Assembly: GCA_050692915.1 (NCBI GenBank)
Contig: JBOGVU010000006.1
Coordinates: 1 to 62,243, forward strand
DNA: 62,243 nt
Direction: 5' to 3'
DNA from: CALAEC01 sp050692915
Lineage (GTDB): Bacteria; Actinomycetota; UBA4738; CALAEC01
In this document: in pieces, positions 31,430 to 39,583 of the stretch
Layout: every line of letters begins with the position of its first letter
Position numbering within the stretch: the first letter of the stretch is position 1
The notes under the pieces: model-generated
The model's input: the letters and a program-made list of their open reading frames with translations, nothing else
The model's database searches: none
What the model was told of the DNA's origin: nothing
Position numbers and translations under genes: made by a program

Positions 31430-32050
31430 TGGGCGAGGCCGCAGATCTCCGCACACTTGGCTCGGGTACAGTCCCGCCCGCTCCACCGTCAGATCGAACC
31501 GTGTGACGCGACCGGGGATGGCGTCACGCTTTGAAGGCGAAGTCGCGAACGAAGAAGGAGTGGATGACGTCGGTAGAGGTGAGGACGATGCGCACCGTCC
31601 GACCGACGGGGACGACCATCTCGGGAGGATCGTCCGGGGCGCCGAAGACGCTCACCCCCTCCCCCTGCGAACCGCCAGGACCACCGGAAGGCGGTGACCC
31701 GGATCGTCACCTCGGGATCGGGGGATAGGTCCTCCACTCGGGTCTCGGTTCGGTACGTGAACCAGAACAGAAAGGCCACGATCACCACCGGGATGGCGGT
31801 GGAGGCGATCTCGAGCGGGACGTTCGCCCGGAACTGAGGCGGCAATCCCTCGCCCGCTTCCGGTAACGGTTGACGGACCGAAGGATCAGCCGGAGACGAC
31901 GGCCGTGACCCCGGTGGCCGCCCGGAAGAACACCGTCCAGAGGCCCCAGATCTCCCGGCCCTGGGACGTGGCCGGGTCGGTCGGGGCCGGCCGGCAGGCC
32001 ACCAGCAGGACTGCAGTCCAGGCGGCGAGGCGGAGAGACCTCCCGGTCAT
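31228..32050 (-). pseudogene. coxB: Cytochrome c oxidase subunit II-like gene, several frameshifts
   Basis: ATG 32050 touches operator 11. Pieces in changing frames give a full subunit-II layout. First a lipoprotein-type signal (SLRLAAWTAVLLVAC), then the first span (IWGLWTVFFRAATGVTAVVS), then PPQFRANVPLEIASTAIPVV with the second span and VTAFRWSWRF. The cupredoxin part has RTVRIVLTSTDVIHSFFVRD and YPSKCAEICGLAHYRQRFTV, and the gene ends at TAG 31228. CuA ligands: two Cys, Glu and His are seen, but the usual Met after HxxM is replaced. At least three shifts are needed. It overlaps the 3' end of lnt tail to tail by about 200 bp. Confidence 0.7.
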
Positions 32051-32051
32051 C

Positions 32052-32068
32052 TACTACAGGGAATAGTA
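32052..32068. promoter_or_regulatory. BlaI-type operator 11 (11/12), divergent
   Basis: TACTAC-AGGGA-ATAGTA, one mismatch, immediately beside the coxB ATG (minus) and 77 bp before copCD (plus). On the plus strand it merges with TAGTAT. Confidence 0.72.
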
Positions 32069-32144
32069 TTGGTCCGGACATGCCGGGCGCACAGGCCCGG
32101 TGCCCCCGCTCGCCGGGCACGTGCTTGAGTGGGGGGACCGGCAC

Positions 32145-34232
32145 ATGAGGGCTCTGCGGGGATCCTCCGTTCCAGCCCTGCGATGGGGGCACGTGGTCGC
32201 CGCCATCGCCCTGCTCCTGTGGGTGGTGCTGGCCCCCGGCCTCGCCTTCGCGCACGCCGCCTTCGTCTCCTCCGAGCCGGAGCCGGGGGCCGAGCTGTCG
32301 AGCGCCCCCGGCGTGGTGATCCTGCGGTTCAGCGAGCCCCTCATCGAACGGCTCTCGGGGGCCACCGTGGTCGATCCGAACGGCCAGGCCCATGAAGGTC
32401 GGGTGTCCGGGGAGCGAGAGATCCAGGTCCCGCTGGCCACCAACGCTCCGGGGGTGTACGAGGTCGAATGGACGACGGTCAGCCCGGTAGACGGCCACAC
32501 CCTCGGGGGCTCCTTCCGGTTCGGTGTGGGGGTATCGCCCGGCGAGGGCGCCGAGGGGGAGACCGGCGCCGAGCCACAGCGAGCGGATCTCCTGATCGCC
32601 GTGGCCCGGGCGCTGGAGTATGCCGCCCTGCTGGTGTCCCTTGGGATGCTCCTGGTGCGCCGCCTGGCCCGACGCGACCCTCCGCTCCAATGGGTACGCC
32701 CCCGCCTCGTCCCGGTTCTCGCCGTGGCCCTCGTGAGCGGGACGGTCGTGGTCCTCGGTGAAGCGCTCCTCGCGGCCGGCTCACTCTCCCCGGGCGCGGT
32801 GGCGGCCTACTTCACCTCGGGGATTCCCGGGATCGCCCGGCTCGTCAGGATCGGCGCCGAGGCGCTGGCCCTGCTGGTGGCCTGGCGGGGCCGTTCCGCG
32901 GCGCCCCACGTGGCGGTGGCGGTGGTGGCGCTGGCCTCGGCGGGACACGCGGCAGCGGTCACACCGAGGTGGTGGGGGGTGGGGGTCGACGCCCTGCACC
33001 TGCTCACCGCGGGGATGTGGGCCGGGGGGATCATGGCCCTGGCCATGGTGAGGCCTCCCGACGGGTGGCGGGGTCAGGGCGCCCGAGTCCTCCTGGACCG
33101 GTTCTCTCCCCTGGCCGTCCCAGCGTTCGTCCTCACGGTCGGGTTCGGCGTCCTTCGGGGGACCCAGGAGCTGGCCGGCCTGTCAGACCTGGTCGACACG
33201 TCGTACGGCCGGGTGCTGGGCATCAAGGTTCTGGGCGTGCTGGCCATGGTCCCCTTCTCCGTCCTCCTGTGGTTGCGCATCCGGGGCACGCCTCGCGTGG
33301 AGGCCGTCGTCGCCGTGGCCGTGGTCGCGCTGGCCGCCCTGCTCGCCGCATATCCCTTGCCCCCGGCAAGGCTCGGCGAGGCCGAGGCGGGGGAGGAGCC
33401 GGCGAGCCGAGCGTCAGCCCTACCAGGAGAGGGAGACCTGACGATGGGGGGCGAGGCAGGGGAGGTGCTCCTCGGGTTGACCCTCCGCCCGGGACAGCCG
33501 GGTCCGAACGAGGTCCTGGTGTACGTCCTTCCGCTCGAGGGCGAGGAGGAGGCGGAGGGTATCCCCGTCACTCTCTCGGCGGGGGAGCAGTCCGTTCGGG
33601 CGACGGAGTGCGGACCGACCTGCCGACGCGCGGAGCTCGACCTCCAGGGCGGGGAGGAGCTGCGGGTCCAGGTCGGTGGCAACGCAGGCGGCACCGACCT
33701 GTTGCAGCTTCCCCTGCTCCCCGTCGCCGACGGCTCCGCGCTGTTCGCCGGCATGCAGGAGCGGATGCACGGCCTGCGGACCTACCGGCTGGGGGAGGTC
33801 CTGAACTCCGGTCGGGCCGCGGTTCGGGCCGACTACGCCTTCCAGGCTCCCGACCGGATGCGGATCGCGGTCGCCTCGGGGTCGGAGCGGGTGATCGTGG
33901 GCGACCGGGAGTGGAGCAGGGAACGCCCCGGGGCCCCGTGGCAGGAGGACAGCGCCTTCCCACCCACCGTGCCGCAGTTCATCTGGGACTTCGGTGGCGA
34001 CCCGGTCGCCGCGCGGGTCCTCGGGCAGCAGCGGGTGGGCGGGATTCCGACCACGGTCCTCTCGTTCCTCGGAGGGAGCGGGGGCACCCCCATCTGGTTC
34101 AGGCTGTGGGTCGACGGCAAGGGGCTGGTCCGCCGCGCCGAGATGCGGGCGCAGGGCCACTTCATGGACCACCGGTACTTCGACTTCGACGCGCCGTTCA
34201 CCATCGAGCCCCCCACCAGCGGAGAGGGATAA
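32145..34232 (+). CDS. CopC-CopD copper-resistance fusion, second copy, 695 aa
   Basis: ATG 32145 preceded by GGGGGG. The signal peptide ends at GLAFAHAAF, leaving the N-terminal His of CopC. Then SSEPEPGAELSSAPGVVILR and YEVEWTTVSPVDGHTLGGSF (second His), eight spans of CopD (for example VTPRWWGVGVDALHLLTAGM), and a C-terminal outer part of about 260 residues. That part includes MQERMHGLRTYRLGEVLNSG and HFMDHRYFDFDAPFTIEPP, resembling a LolA-type barrel. It differs enough from the copy at 24594 to be an old duplication. Behind operator 11. The methyltransferase gene follows after 25 bp. Confidence 0.87.
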   Translation: MRALRGSSVPALRWGHVVAAIALLLWVVLAPGLAFAHAAFVSSEPEPGAELSSAPGVVILRFSEPLIERLSGATVVDPNGQAHEGRVSGEREIQVPLATNAPGVYEVEWTTVSPVDGHTLGGSFRFGVGVSPGEGAEGETGAEPQRADLLIAVARALEYAALLVSLGMLLVRRLARRDPPLQWVRPRLVPVLAVALVSGTVVVLGEALLAAGSLSPGAVAAYFTSGIPGIARLVRIGAEALALLVAWRGRSAAPHVAVAVVALASAGHAAAVTPRWWGVGVDALHLLTAGMWAGGIMALAMVRPPDGWRGQGARVLLDRFSPLAVPAFVLTVGFGVLRGTQELAGLSDLVDTSYGRVLGIKVLGVLAMVPFSVLLWLRIRGTPRVEAVVAVAVVALAALLAAYPLPPARLGEAEAGEEPASRASALPGEGDLTMGGEAGEVLLGLTLRPGQPGPNEVLVYVLPLEGEEEAEGIPVTLSAGEQSVRATECGPTCRRAELDLQGGEELRVQVGGNAGGTDLLQLPLLPVADGSALFAGMQERMHGLRTYRLGEVLNSGRAAVRADYAFQAPDRMRIAVASGSERVIVGDREWSRERPGAPWQEDSAFPPTVPQFIWDFGGDPVAARVLGQQRVGGIPTTVLSFLGGSGGTPIWFRLWVDGKGLVRRAEMRAQGHFMDHRYFDFDAPFTIEPPTSGEG

Positions 34233-34257
34233 GGCTCATGGCCACGAAGGAGGCACG

Positions 34258-34941
34258 ATGGTCCCGAAGGCCGAGGAGGCGAGCGTTGACACCAAAGCTT
34301 CCCGCGTCCGATGGAGGGGCCCGGTGAGTTTGTTCGGCCGGGCGTTCGCGGCCGGGTACGACTGGTTCGTGCGCCGCGTCGACCAGCGGGGAGGCGCGGA
34401 GCACCGGCGCCGTCTGATCGAGGGCGCGACCGGGGAGGTGCTGGAGATCGGGGCTGGCACCGGGAGGAACCTCCCCCTGTACCGGGCGGCTGCCAGGGTA
34501 GTAGCCCTGGAACCCGACCCGGACATGCGCGCCCGGGCCCGCCACGCCGCCGAAGGAGCAGCCGTGCCGGTCGAGGTGGTGGACGGCGACGCCATGGCCC
34601 TCCCGTTCCCCGATCGGTCCTTCGACACCGTGGTGTCGGGCCTGGTCCTGTGCACGGTCCCCGATCCCGCCCGAGCCCTCGCGGAGATTCGCCGAGTCCT
34701 CCGTCCCGGGGGAACGCTGCGCTTCTACGAGCACGTCCGCTCGGCCGACCACCGACTGGCGCGGTGGCAGGACCGCCTGGAGCGGCCGTGGGGGTGGCTC
34801 GGGAGAGGATGCCATCCGAACCGCGACACTGCGGCGTCGGTGGCGGCGGCCGGGTTCCGGGTCAGCGACCTTGACGAGTTCGACTTCCGGCCCCTCCCGC
34901 GGATCGTCCGGCCGCACGTCCTGGGCGTCGCGCACCGCTAA
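34258..34941 (+). CDS. Class I SAM-dependent methyltransferase, 227 aa
   Basis: ATG 34258 with AAGGAGG 6-12 bases upstream. GTG 34323 is an alternative. Motif I VLEIGAGTGRNLPLYRAAAR, motif II region VVALEPDPDMRARARHAAEG, VEVVDGDAMALPFPDRSFDT and the post-motif LRPGGTLRFYEHVRSADHRL place it in the Methyltransf_11/UbiE-like group. The ending CHPNRDTAASVAAAGFRVSD is common to phospholipid or quinone methyltransferases, but the substrate is not identifiable. Probably co-transcribed with copCD. Confidence 0.85.
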   Translation: MVPKAEEASVDTKASRVRWRGPVSLFGRAFAAGYDWFVRRVDQRGGAEHRRRLIEGATGEVLEIGAGTGRNLPLYRAAARVVALEPDPDMRARARHAAEGAAVPVEVVDGDAMALPFPDRSFDTVVSGLVLCTVPDPARALAEIRRVLRPGGTLRFYEHVRSADHRLARWQDRLERPWGWLGRGCHPNRDTAASVAAAGFRVSDLDEFDFRPLPRIVRPHVLGVAHR

Positions 34942-35072
34942 CCGTCGCCGGAACGGCGGTTCCTCGCCTGCACGGCGTTGGCGAGGAACTCAGCATCGCC
35001 GCTCGTCCCATCCAGGGATCTGATCGTGACCACGAACACGCGACGTCCCTGATATTGTGGTTCTTCTGAGGG

Positions 35073-35095
35073 AGCCACCCCCCCAGGGGTGGGCT
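35073..35095 (+). promoter_or_regulatory. CsoR-type operator
   Basis: AGCCACCCC-CCC-AGGGGTGGGCT is an imperfect G/C-tract inverted repeat typical of CsoR boxes (CCCACCCC/GGGGTGGG). It is 29 bp before csoR, downstream of a GATATT -10-like element at 35051. Confidence 0.75.
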
Positions 35096-35124
35096 CTCGG
35101 GTGTGGGAACCGAAGGGAGGACAG

Positions 35125-35478
35125 GTGCTGCCGGAGAACAAACGGGCCATCCTGAACCGCCTGAAGACGGCTCGAGGCCACATCGACGGAATCGTCCGCA
35201 TGGTGGAGGAGGAGGCCTACTGCGTGGAGATAATGAAGCAGATCTCTGCGGTCCAGGCCTCCCTCGAGCGGGCCAACCGGTTGGTCCTGAAGAACCACCT
35301 GGAGACGTGCTTCTCCGATGCCGTTCGGGAGGGGCGTGGTGAGGCCGCGGTATCCGAGCTCGTGGATGCGGTGAAGTTCAGCGCCGTGCTAACCGGCCCA
35401 AAGGCCCGCATCGCAGGGGAGGCGGTCGGGGAGCGTCCCAGCCGCCGAGCACGGTTGGCCTCGCGAGGCCCTGCCTGA
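35125..35478 (+). CDS. csoR: CsoR, copper-sensing repressor, 117 aa
   Basis: GTG 35125 with GGGAGG upstream; the longer frame to 35089 would cross the operator. An all-helical DUF156 protein: ENKRAILNRLKTARGHIDGI, RMVEEEAYCVEIMKQISAVQ and NHLETCFSDAVREG. The Cu(I) ligands Cys33, His58 and Cys62 are all present, which separates it from FrmR/RcnR. Role: represses the csoR-copA transcript and lets go when it binds Cu(I). It has a 25-residue Arg-rich C-terminal extension that runs into the start of copA (one-base overlap). Confidence 0.93.
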   Translation: MLPENKRAILNRLKTARGHIDGIVRMVEEEAYCVEIMKQISAVQASLERANRLVLKNHLETCFSDAVREGRGEAAVSELVDAVKFSAVLTGPKARIAGEAVGERPSRRARLASRGPA

Positions 35479-38400
35479 TGAGCGCCGCGGAGATCATCGT
35501 CACGTTTGGAGGCATCCTCCTGATGGCCATCCTGGCGTGGTTCTTCTTCGGACCGAAGCAGGTGGGTCGGGCGAGGCAGCGGGCAGGCATCCAGGAGGTC
35601 GAGGTGACCGTCAAGGGCGGCTACTCTCCGAGCGTCATCCGCGTGCGCCTGGGCGTTCCCCTGCGGATCGTCTTCGACCGCCAGGAGAGCGGCGAGTGCA
35701 CCTCCGAGGTGGTGTTCCCTGACTACCGGGTGAGGAAGACCCTTCCCGCCTTCTCCAGGACGACCGTGGAACTGCTTCCGCATCAGAGCGGGGAGTACGG
35801 GTTCGCGTGCGGCATGAACATGGTGCACGGCACGCTCCTCGTGGAGTCGGCGGAAGAGGAAACGGGCTCAGCAGGAGACGGCCGGGAGTTGGAGGAGGCC
35901 CAGTCTACGACCACGGGCCCGGGCCCACCCTCGCCGGACGGCCATTCCCACGGGGCCACCATGTCTGTCTTGGTGGAACCGGACCGGGACACCGGGCAGG
36001 TGCGACTGGCCGTCCGAGGAGGCGGGGCCGCGTGCCCGACATGCCTCCAGACCGTCGAGTCGGCGCTGGCGCCCCTGCGGGGTGTCGGACGCGTGGACAG
36101 CGACGTCGTCTCCGGGCGGCTCACCGTCCGCTTCGACCCAGCCGAAGTCTCGGTCGACGACATGCGGACGGCCGTTGCCTCGGCTGGATACCGGATCGAG
36201 GCGGGACCAGCGGACGGCCCGGAGGGCGCGGACGAAGAGGCCGCCGAGCGCAGGAGGGAGATCCGGGATCTCTCCCGGCGCGTGCTGGTCGGGGCGGTGC
36301 TGACAGCCCCCGTCATCATCGCCGTAATGGCCGTCGAGTTCTTCGACGCCACATGGGTCCCGGCGATCCTGATGGACCGTTGGGCTCAGCTCGTCCTCAT
36401 CGCTCCCGTGTTCGTCTATACGGGCTGGCCGATCCACACCACCGGGTGGCGGACTCTACGTCATCGAACCGCGGAGATGAACACGCTCATCACCGTGGGT
36501 ACCACGGCGGCGTTCCTCTACAGCCTGCTCGTGACCGCGGCCCCCGCCATCCTGCCCTCGGAGGTTCGCGACGTCTACTACGAGGCCGTGGGGGTCATCC
36601 TCACCCTCATCCTCCTGGGACGGCTCGTTGAGGCCAAGGCCAAGGCCGGGACCGGGGAGGCGATCAGGAAGCTGATCGGGCTCAGCCCGAAGACCGCCAG
36701 GGTGTTGCGTGATGGAGTTGAGCAGGAGATCCCGGTGGGGGAGGTCCGCGTCGGCGACGAGATCGTGGTCCGTCCGGGCGAGAAGGTCCCGGTCGACGGC
36801 GAGATCGTCGAGGGGCGCTCCTCGATCGACGAGTCCATGGTTACCGGGGAGTCGATGCCGGTGGACAAGGAGCCCGGTGATCCGGTGGTCGGGGCGACCA
36901 TCAACCAGACCGGGTCGTTCCGGCTCCGGGCCACGGCCGTGGGATCGAACACCGTGCTGGCCCAGATCGTCCGCCTGGTCCGCGAGGCCCAGGCGTCGAA
37001 GGCGCCCGTCCAGAGGCTGGCCGACAGGGTGGCGAGCTACTTCGTGCCCGCGGTGATGTTCCTCGCCATCGCCACCTTCGTGGTGTGGTTCGACGTCGGG
37101 CCCGACCCTGCCCTTACCTTCGGCCTGGTGAGCGCGGTGACGGTGCTCATCATCGCCTGCCCGTGTGCCCTCGGCCTGGCTACCCCGCTCTCGATCATGG
37201 TCGGGACCGGCAAGGGGGCGGAGAACGGCGTGCTGATCCGCTCGGCAGAGGCACTGGAGACCGCCCAACGGGTGAGCACGATCGTCCTCGATAAGACCGG
37301 CACGGTGACCAAGGGCGAGCCCTCGCTCACCGACGTGGTGCCGCTCGGCGACCTGTCGGAGGAGGACCTGTTGCGCCTGGTGGCCTCGGCCGAACGCGTC
37401 TCGGAACATCCCTTGGGCGAGGCCGTCGTCCGGGGCGCGGAGGAGCGCGGGGTGGGCCCCGAGGAGCCCCAGGCGTTCGATTCGATCACCGGCAAGGGCG
37501 TCCGGGCCACGGTGGGTGGCCGGGCGGTGCTCGTGGGCAGCCGCCGGTTCCTCGAGGAGGCCGGCGTGGGCACCGGCGGTCTGGAGGAGGCGGCCGCCCG
37601 CCTCGAGGCTGCGGGCAAGACGGCGATCTTGGCGGCGGTGGACAGCGCTCCCGCCGGTGTCGTGGCGGTCGCGGACACCCCGAAGGAGGACGCCGCCCGA
37701 GCCGTTCAGTCCCTCCGGGACCGGGGCCTGGAGGTGGCCATGATCACCGGCGACAACCGCCGGACCGCCGAGGCCATCGCCCGGCAGGTGGGCATCGGTC
37801 GGGTCCTGGCCGAGGTCCTGCCCCAGGACAAGGCTCGCGAGGTCCGGGGCCTTCAGGCGGAGGGTCGGTTGGTGGCCATGGTCGGCGACGGGATCAACGA
37901 TGCCCCGGCCCTCGCCCAGGCCGACGTGGGCGTGGCCATCGGCACCGGGACCGACGTGGCGATCGAGGCTGCGGACGTGACCCTGATGTCGGGCGAGCTC
38001 CGGGGCGTGGCAACCGCGATCGACCTGAGCCGGGCAACGATGCGGAACATCAAGCAGAACCTGTTCTTCGCGTTCTTCTACAACGCGGCCGGCATCCCGA
38101 TCGCCGCCGGGATCTTGTACCCGGTGATCGGGCTCCTGCTGAACCCGATGATCGCCGCGGCGGCCATGGCCCTGAGTTCCCTGTCGGTCGTCCTCAACGC
38201 CAGCAGGCTGAGGAGCTTCCAGCCCCGGCCGCTACCGGAGGCGAGCCCTGCGGCCGGCACCGCCGGCGTCGCGGTCGGCGTGGAGACGAGCGAGGAGGAG
38301 AGGGAAATGGCCACAGTCCGGGACCCGGTGTGCGGGATGGACATCGACCCCACCACGGCGGCTGCGACCGAGGAGTTCGAGGGTGAGACGCACTACTTCT

Positions 38401-38489
38401 GCTCGGCGAGCTGTCACGATCGCTTCACAGTCGAGCCCGCGCGGTACGCTGCCGGAACGAAGCGGTGGCGCTCCCGTCCGTCTGCCTGA
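35478..38489 (+). CDS. copA: Cu(I)-exporting P1B ATPase with extra cupredoxin, HMA and YHS domains, 1003 aa
   Basis: ATG 35478 overlaps the csoR stop. Order: an N-terminal membrane helix (IIVTFGGILLMAILAWFFFG). A cupredoxin_1-like domain at about residues 38-125 (VTVKGGYSPSVIRVRLGVPL, HQSGEYGFACGMNMVHGTLL). An HMA domain with ACPTCLQTVE, about residue 185. Then the ATPase with SIDESMVTGESMPVDKEPGD, ACPCALGLATP (CPC about residue 560), VLDKTGTVTKGEP, SEHPLGEAV, MITGDNRRTAEAI and VGDGINDAPALAQADVG. C-terminal YHS domain about residues 945-1000 (DPVCGMDIDPTTA, YFCSASCHDRF). Role: copper export. The cupredoxin domain, if outside, may accept the exported ion. A four-part fusion of this kind is unusual. 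Confidence 0.93.
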   Translation: MSAAEIIVTFGGILLMAILAWFFFGPKQVGRARQRAGIQEVEVTVKGGYSPSVIRVRLGVPLRIVFDRQESGECTSEVVFPDYRVRKTLPAFSRTTVELLPHQSGEYGFACGMNMVHGTLLVESAEEETGSAGDGRELEEAQSTTTGPGPPSPDGHSHGATMSVLVEPDRDTGQVRLAVRGGGAACPTCLQTVESALAPLRGVGRVDSDVVSGRLTVRFDPAEVSVDDMRTAVASAGYRIEAGPADGPEGADEEAAERRREIRDLSRRVLVGAVLTAPVIIAVMAVEFFDATWVPAILMDRWAQLVLIAPVFVYTGWPIHTTGWRTLRHRTAEMNTLITVGTTAAFLYSLLVTAAPAILPSEVRDVYYEAVGVILTLILLGRLVEAKAKAGTGEAIRKLIGLSPKTARVLRDGVEQEIPVGEVRVGDEIVVRPGEKVPVDGEIVEGRSSIDESMVTGESMPVDKEPGDPVVGATINQTGSFRLRATAVGSNTVLAQIVRLVREAQASKAPVQRLADRVASYFVPAVMFLAIATFVVWFDVGPDPALTFGLVSAVTVLIIACPCALGLATPLSIMVGTGKGAENGVLIRSAEALETAQRVSTIVLDKTGTVTKGEPSLTDVVPLGDLSEEDLLRLVASAERVSEHPLGEAVVRGAEERGVGPEEPQAFDSITGKGVRATVGGRAVLVGSRRFLEEAGVGTGGLEEAAARLEAAGKTAILAAVDSAPAGVVAVADTPKEDAARAVQSLRDRGLEVAMITGDNRRTAEAIARQVGIGRVLAEVLPQDKAREVRGLQAEGRLVAMVGDGINDAPALAQADVGVAIGTGTDVAIEAADVTLMSGELRGVATAIDLSRATMRNIKQNLFFAFFYNAAGIPIAAGILYPVIGLLLNPMIAAAAMALSSLSVVLNASRLRSFQPRPLPEASPAAGTAGVAVGVETSEEEREMATVRDPVCGMDIDPTTAAATEEFEGETHYFCSASCHDRFTVEPARYAAGTKRWRSRPSA

Positions 38490-38518
38490 CGGCGCGGCGC
38501 CTCGTCGGCGAGCTGCAT

Positions 38519-39094
38519 CTACGGGGACAGTCGCTCCTTGAGCTCGGGGACGAGTTCGTCTGGGACCACATACATGGCGCCGCCATGCTCCGGTGCGCCG
38601 TAGTCCCGGATCCATCGGATGCGGCCCTCGCTATCGACGAGGATGAACGTGTGTCCCGGCTCGCCCGAGGGCATGCCCCACTGCATGACGCCGTAGGCAT
38701 CCGCCACCCGGTTCCCCGCGTCCGAGAGCACCGGGCTTTCGATCCCGAACTCCTCTGCGCCCTCGCGCCAGTCCTCGACCGAGTCGGGGGAGATGCTGAG
38801 CAGCTCCACGTCCAGCGCCTGGAACTCCCTGTTCTCGTGCAGGTCAACTACCTGCTGCATGCAGCCGTATCACCCGGGGCCCATGCTGAAGTACAGGAGC
38901 GCCGCGCGCTCCCCCCGGAAGCTGGCGAGCGAGACGGTTCCCCCGCGCGCCTCGGGCAGCTCGAAATCGGGGGCCGGAGAGCCCAGCCGAAGTGGTCGCT
39001 GCTTCGTGGAGGGATCGCCCCCGCCGGTGCAGGACGCCAGGAGGAGCACCATGGCGATCGATGCCGTGACCCCGTATCTCATCTCCGGAAGCAT
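38519..39094 (-). CDS. Thioredoxin-like lipoprotein with in-frame TGA at the active Cys (candidate selenoprotein), 191 aa
   Basis: From ATG 39094 (ATG 39082 also possible) the frame runs to TAG 38519 with a single TGA at 38872-38870, codon 75. The lipobox LLLASC is followed by PDFELPEARGGTVSLASFRG. The active-site segment reads LLYFSMGPG-U-YGCMQQVVD, which lines up with LLYFQEGLM-C-QPCWDQLVD of the intact redoxin at 23267, so U75 replaces the first Cys of Cys-x-x-Cys. After the TGA the similarity continues without a break (LSISPDSVEDWREGAEEFGI, HTFILVDSEGRIRWIRDYG). A 6-bp hairpin follows the TGA (see 38839). Either selenocysteine is inserted or a Cys codon has mutated to stop. The unbroken domain and the hairpin favour the former. 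Convergent with copA. Confidence 0.75.
38839..38855 (-). promoter_or_regulatory. Candidate bacterial SECIS hairpin
   Basis: On the minus strand GCAGGT-AGTTG-ACCTGC: six paired bases and a 5-base loop with G at its second position. The loop begins 20 nt after the UGA, inside the published bSECIS window of about 16-37 nt. The rhodanese gene at 57850 has the same spacing. Confidence 0.55.
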
Positions 39095-39106
39095 ACCGCC
39101 GGCCTG

Positions 39107-39513
39107 CTACGAGGGGCGGGCGAGCTCGATGATGTGGCAGAACTTTCCCGAGGCGCGAGGCAGGGAACGGGCAACGATCGAGAGCCGGCCGAGCTCCCGC
39201 TGCATCTTCTGGAGCTGCCGAAGGCGTTCGTCGAGGTCGCGGGCGTGCTCTTCTATGAGGCTCGCGACGTGGGCGCAGGGCGCCTGTCCCCGGTCACGCA
39301 CGGAGTGGACCTCCCTGATCTCCCCGAGCGAGAGCGACCGCCCGATGGACTGGGCCGCCCGGATGAACGCGCGAGGCGGTCGACGGCGTCGGGTCCGTAC
39401 TCCCGGTAGCCGCTTGGAGTCCGGGGAGGTTCGGGGAGGAGTCCGATGTCCTCGTGGTAGCGGATCGTCTTCGGCGGGACCTTCGCCCGCTCGGCGACCT
39501 CTCCGCCTCGCAT
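39107..39513 (-). pseudogene. MerR-family metal regulator, frameshifted near 39375
   Basis: ATG 39513 gives a MerR DNA-binding domain (MRGGEVAERAKVPPKTIRYH, EDIGLLPEPPRTPSGYREYG). After YGPDAVDRLAR the frame is lost. In the next frame it continues AFIRAAQSIGRSLSLGEIRE, then GQAPCAHVASLIEEHARDLD, LGRLSIVARSLPRASGKFCH and IIE to a stop at 39107. C-x-H and C-H-I-I-E correspond to the metal-binding loop of ZntR/CadR/CueR-type proteins. Its recognition dyad lies directly upstream at 39534. One missing or extra base explains the break. Confidence 0.75.
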
Positions 39514-39530
39514 ACCTCCACCTTACCCCC

Positions 39531-39555
39531 TTGACCTTCCAGCCGACTGGAACCT
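39531..39555 (+). promoter_or_regulatory. MerR-type operator/promoter with no clear target gene
   Basis: TTGACC (-35) overlaps the dyad ACCTTCCAG-CCGA-CTGGAACCT, the classic MerR-family operator read on the plus strand. A near-perfect Shine-Dalgarno, AAGGAGGTG, follows at 39575, yet the possible starts after it hit stops within six codons. Confidence 0.75.
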
Positions 39556-39583
39556 TCATCCTCTCTTCCAGATGAAGGAGGTG

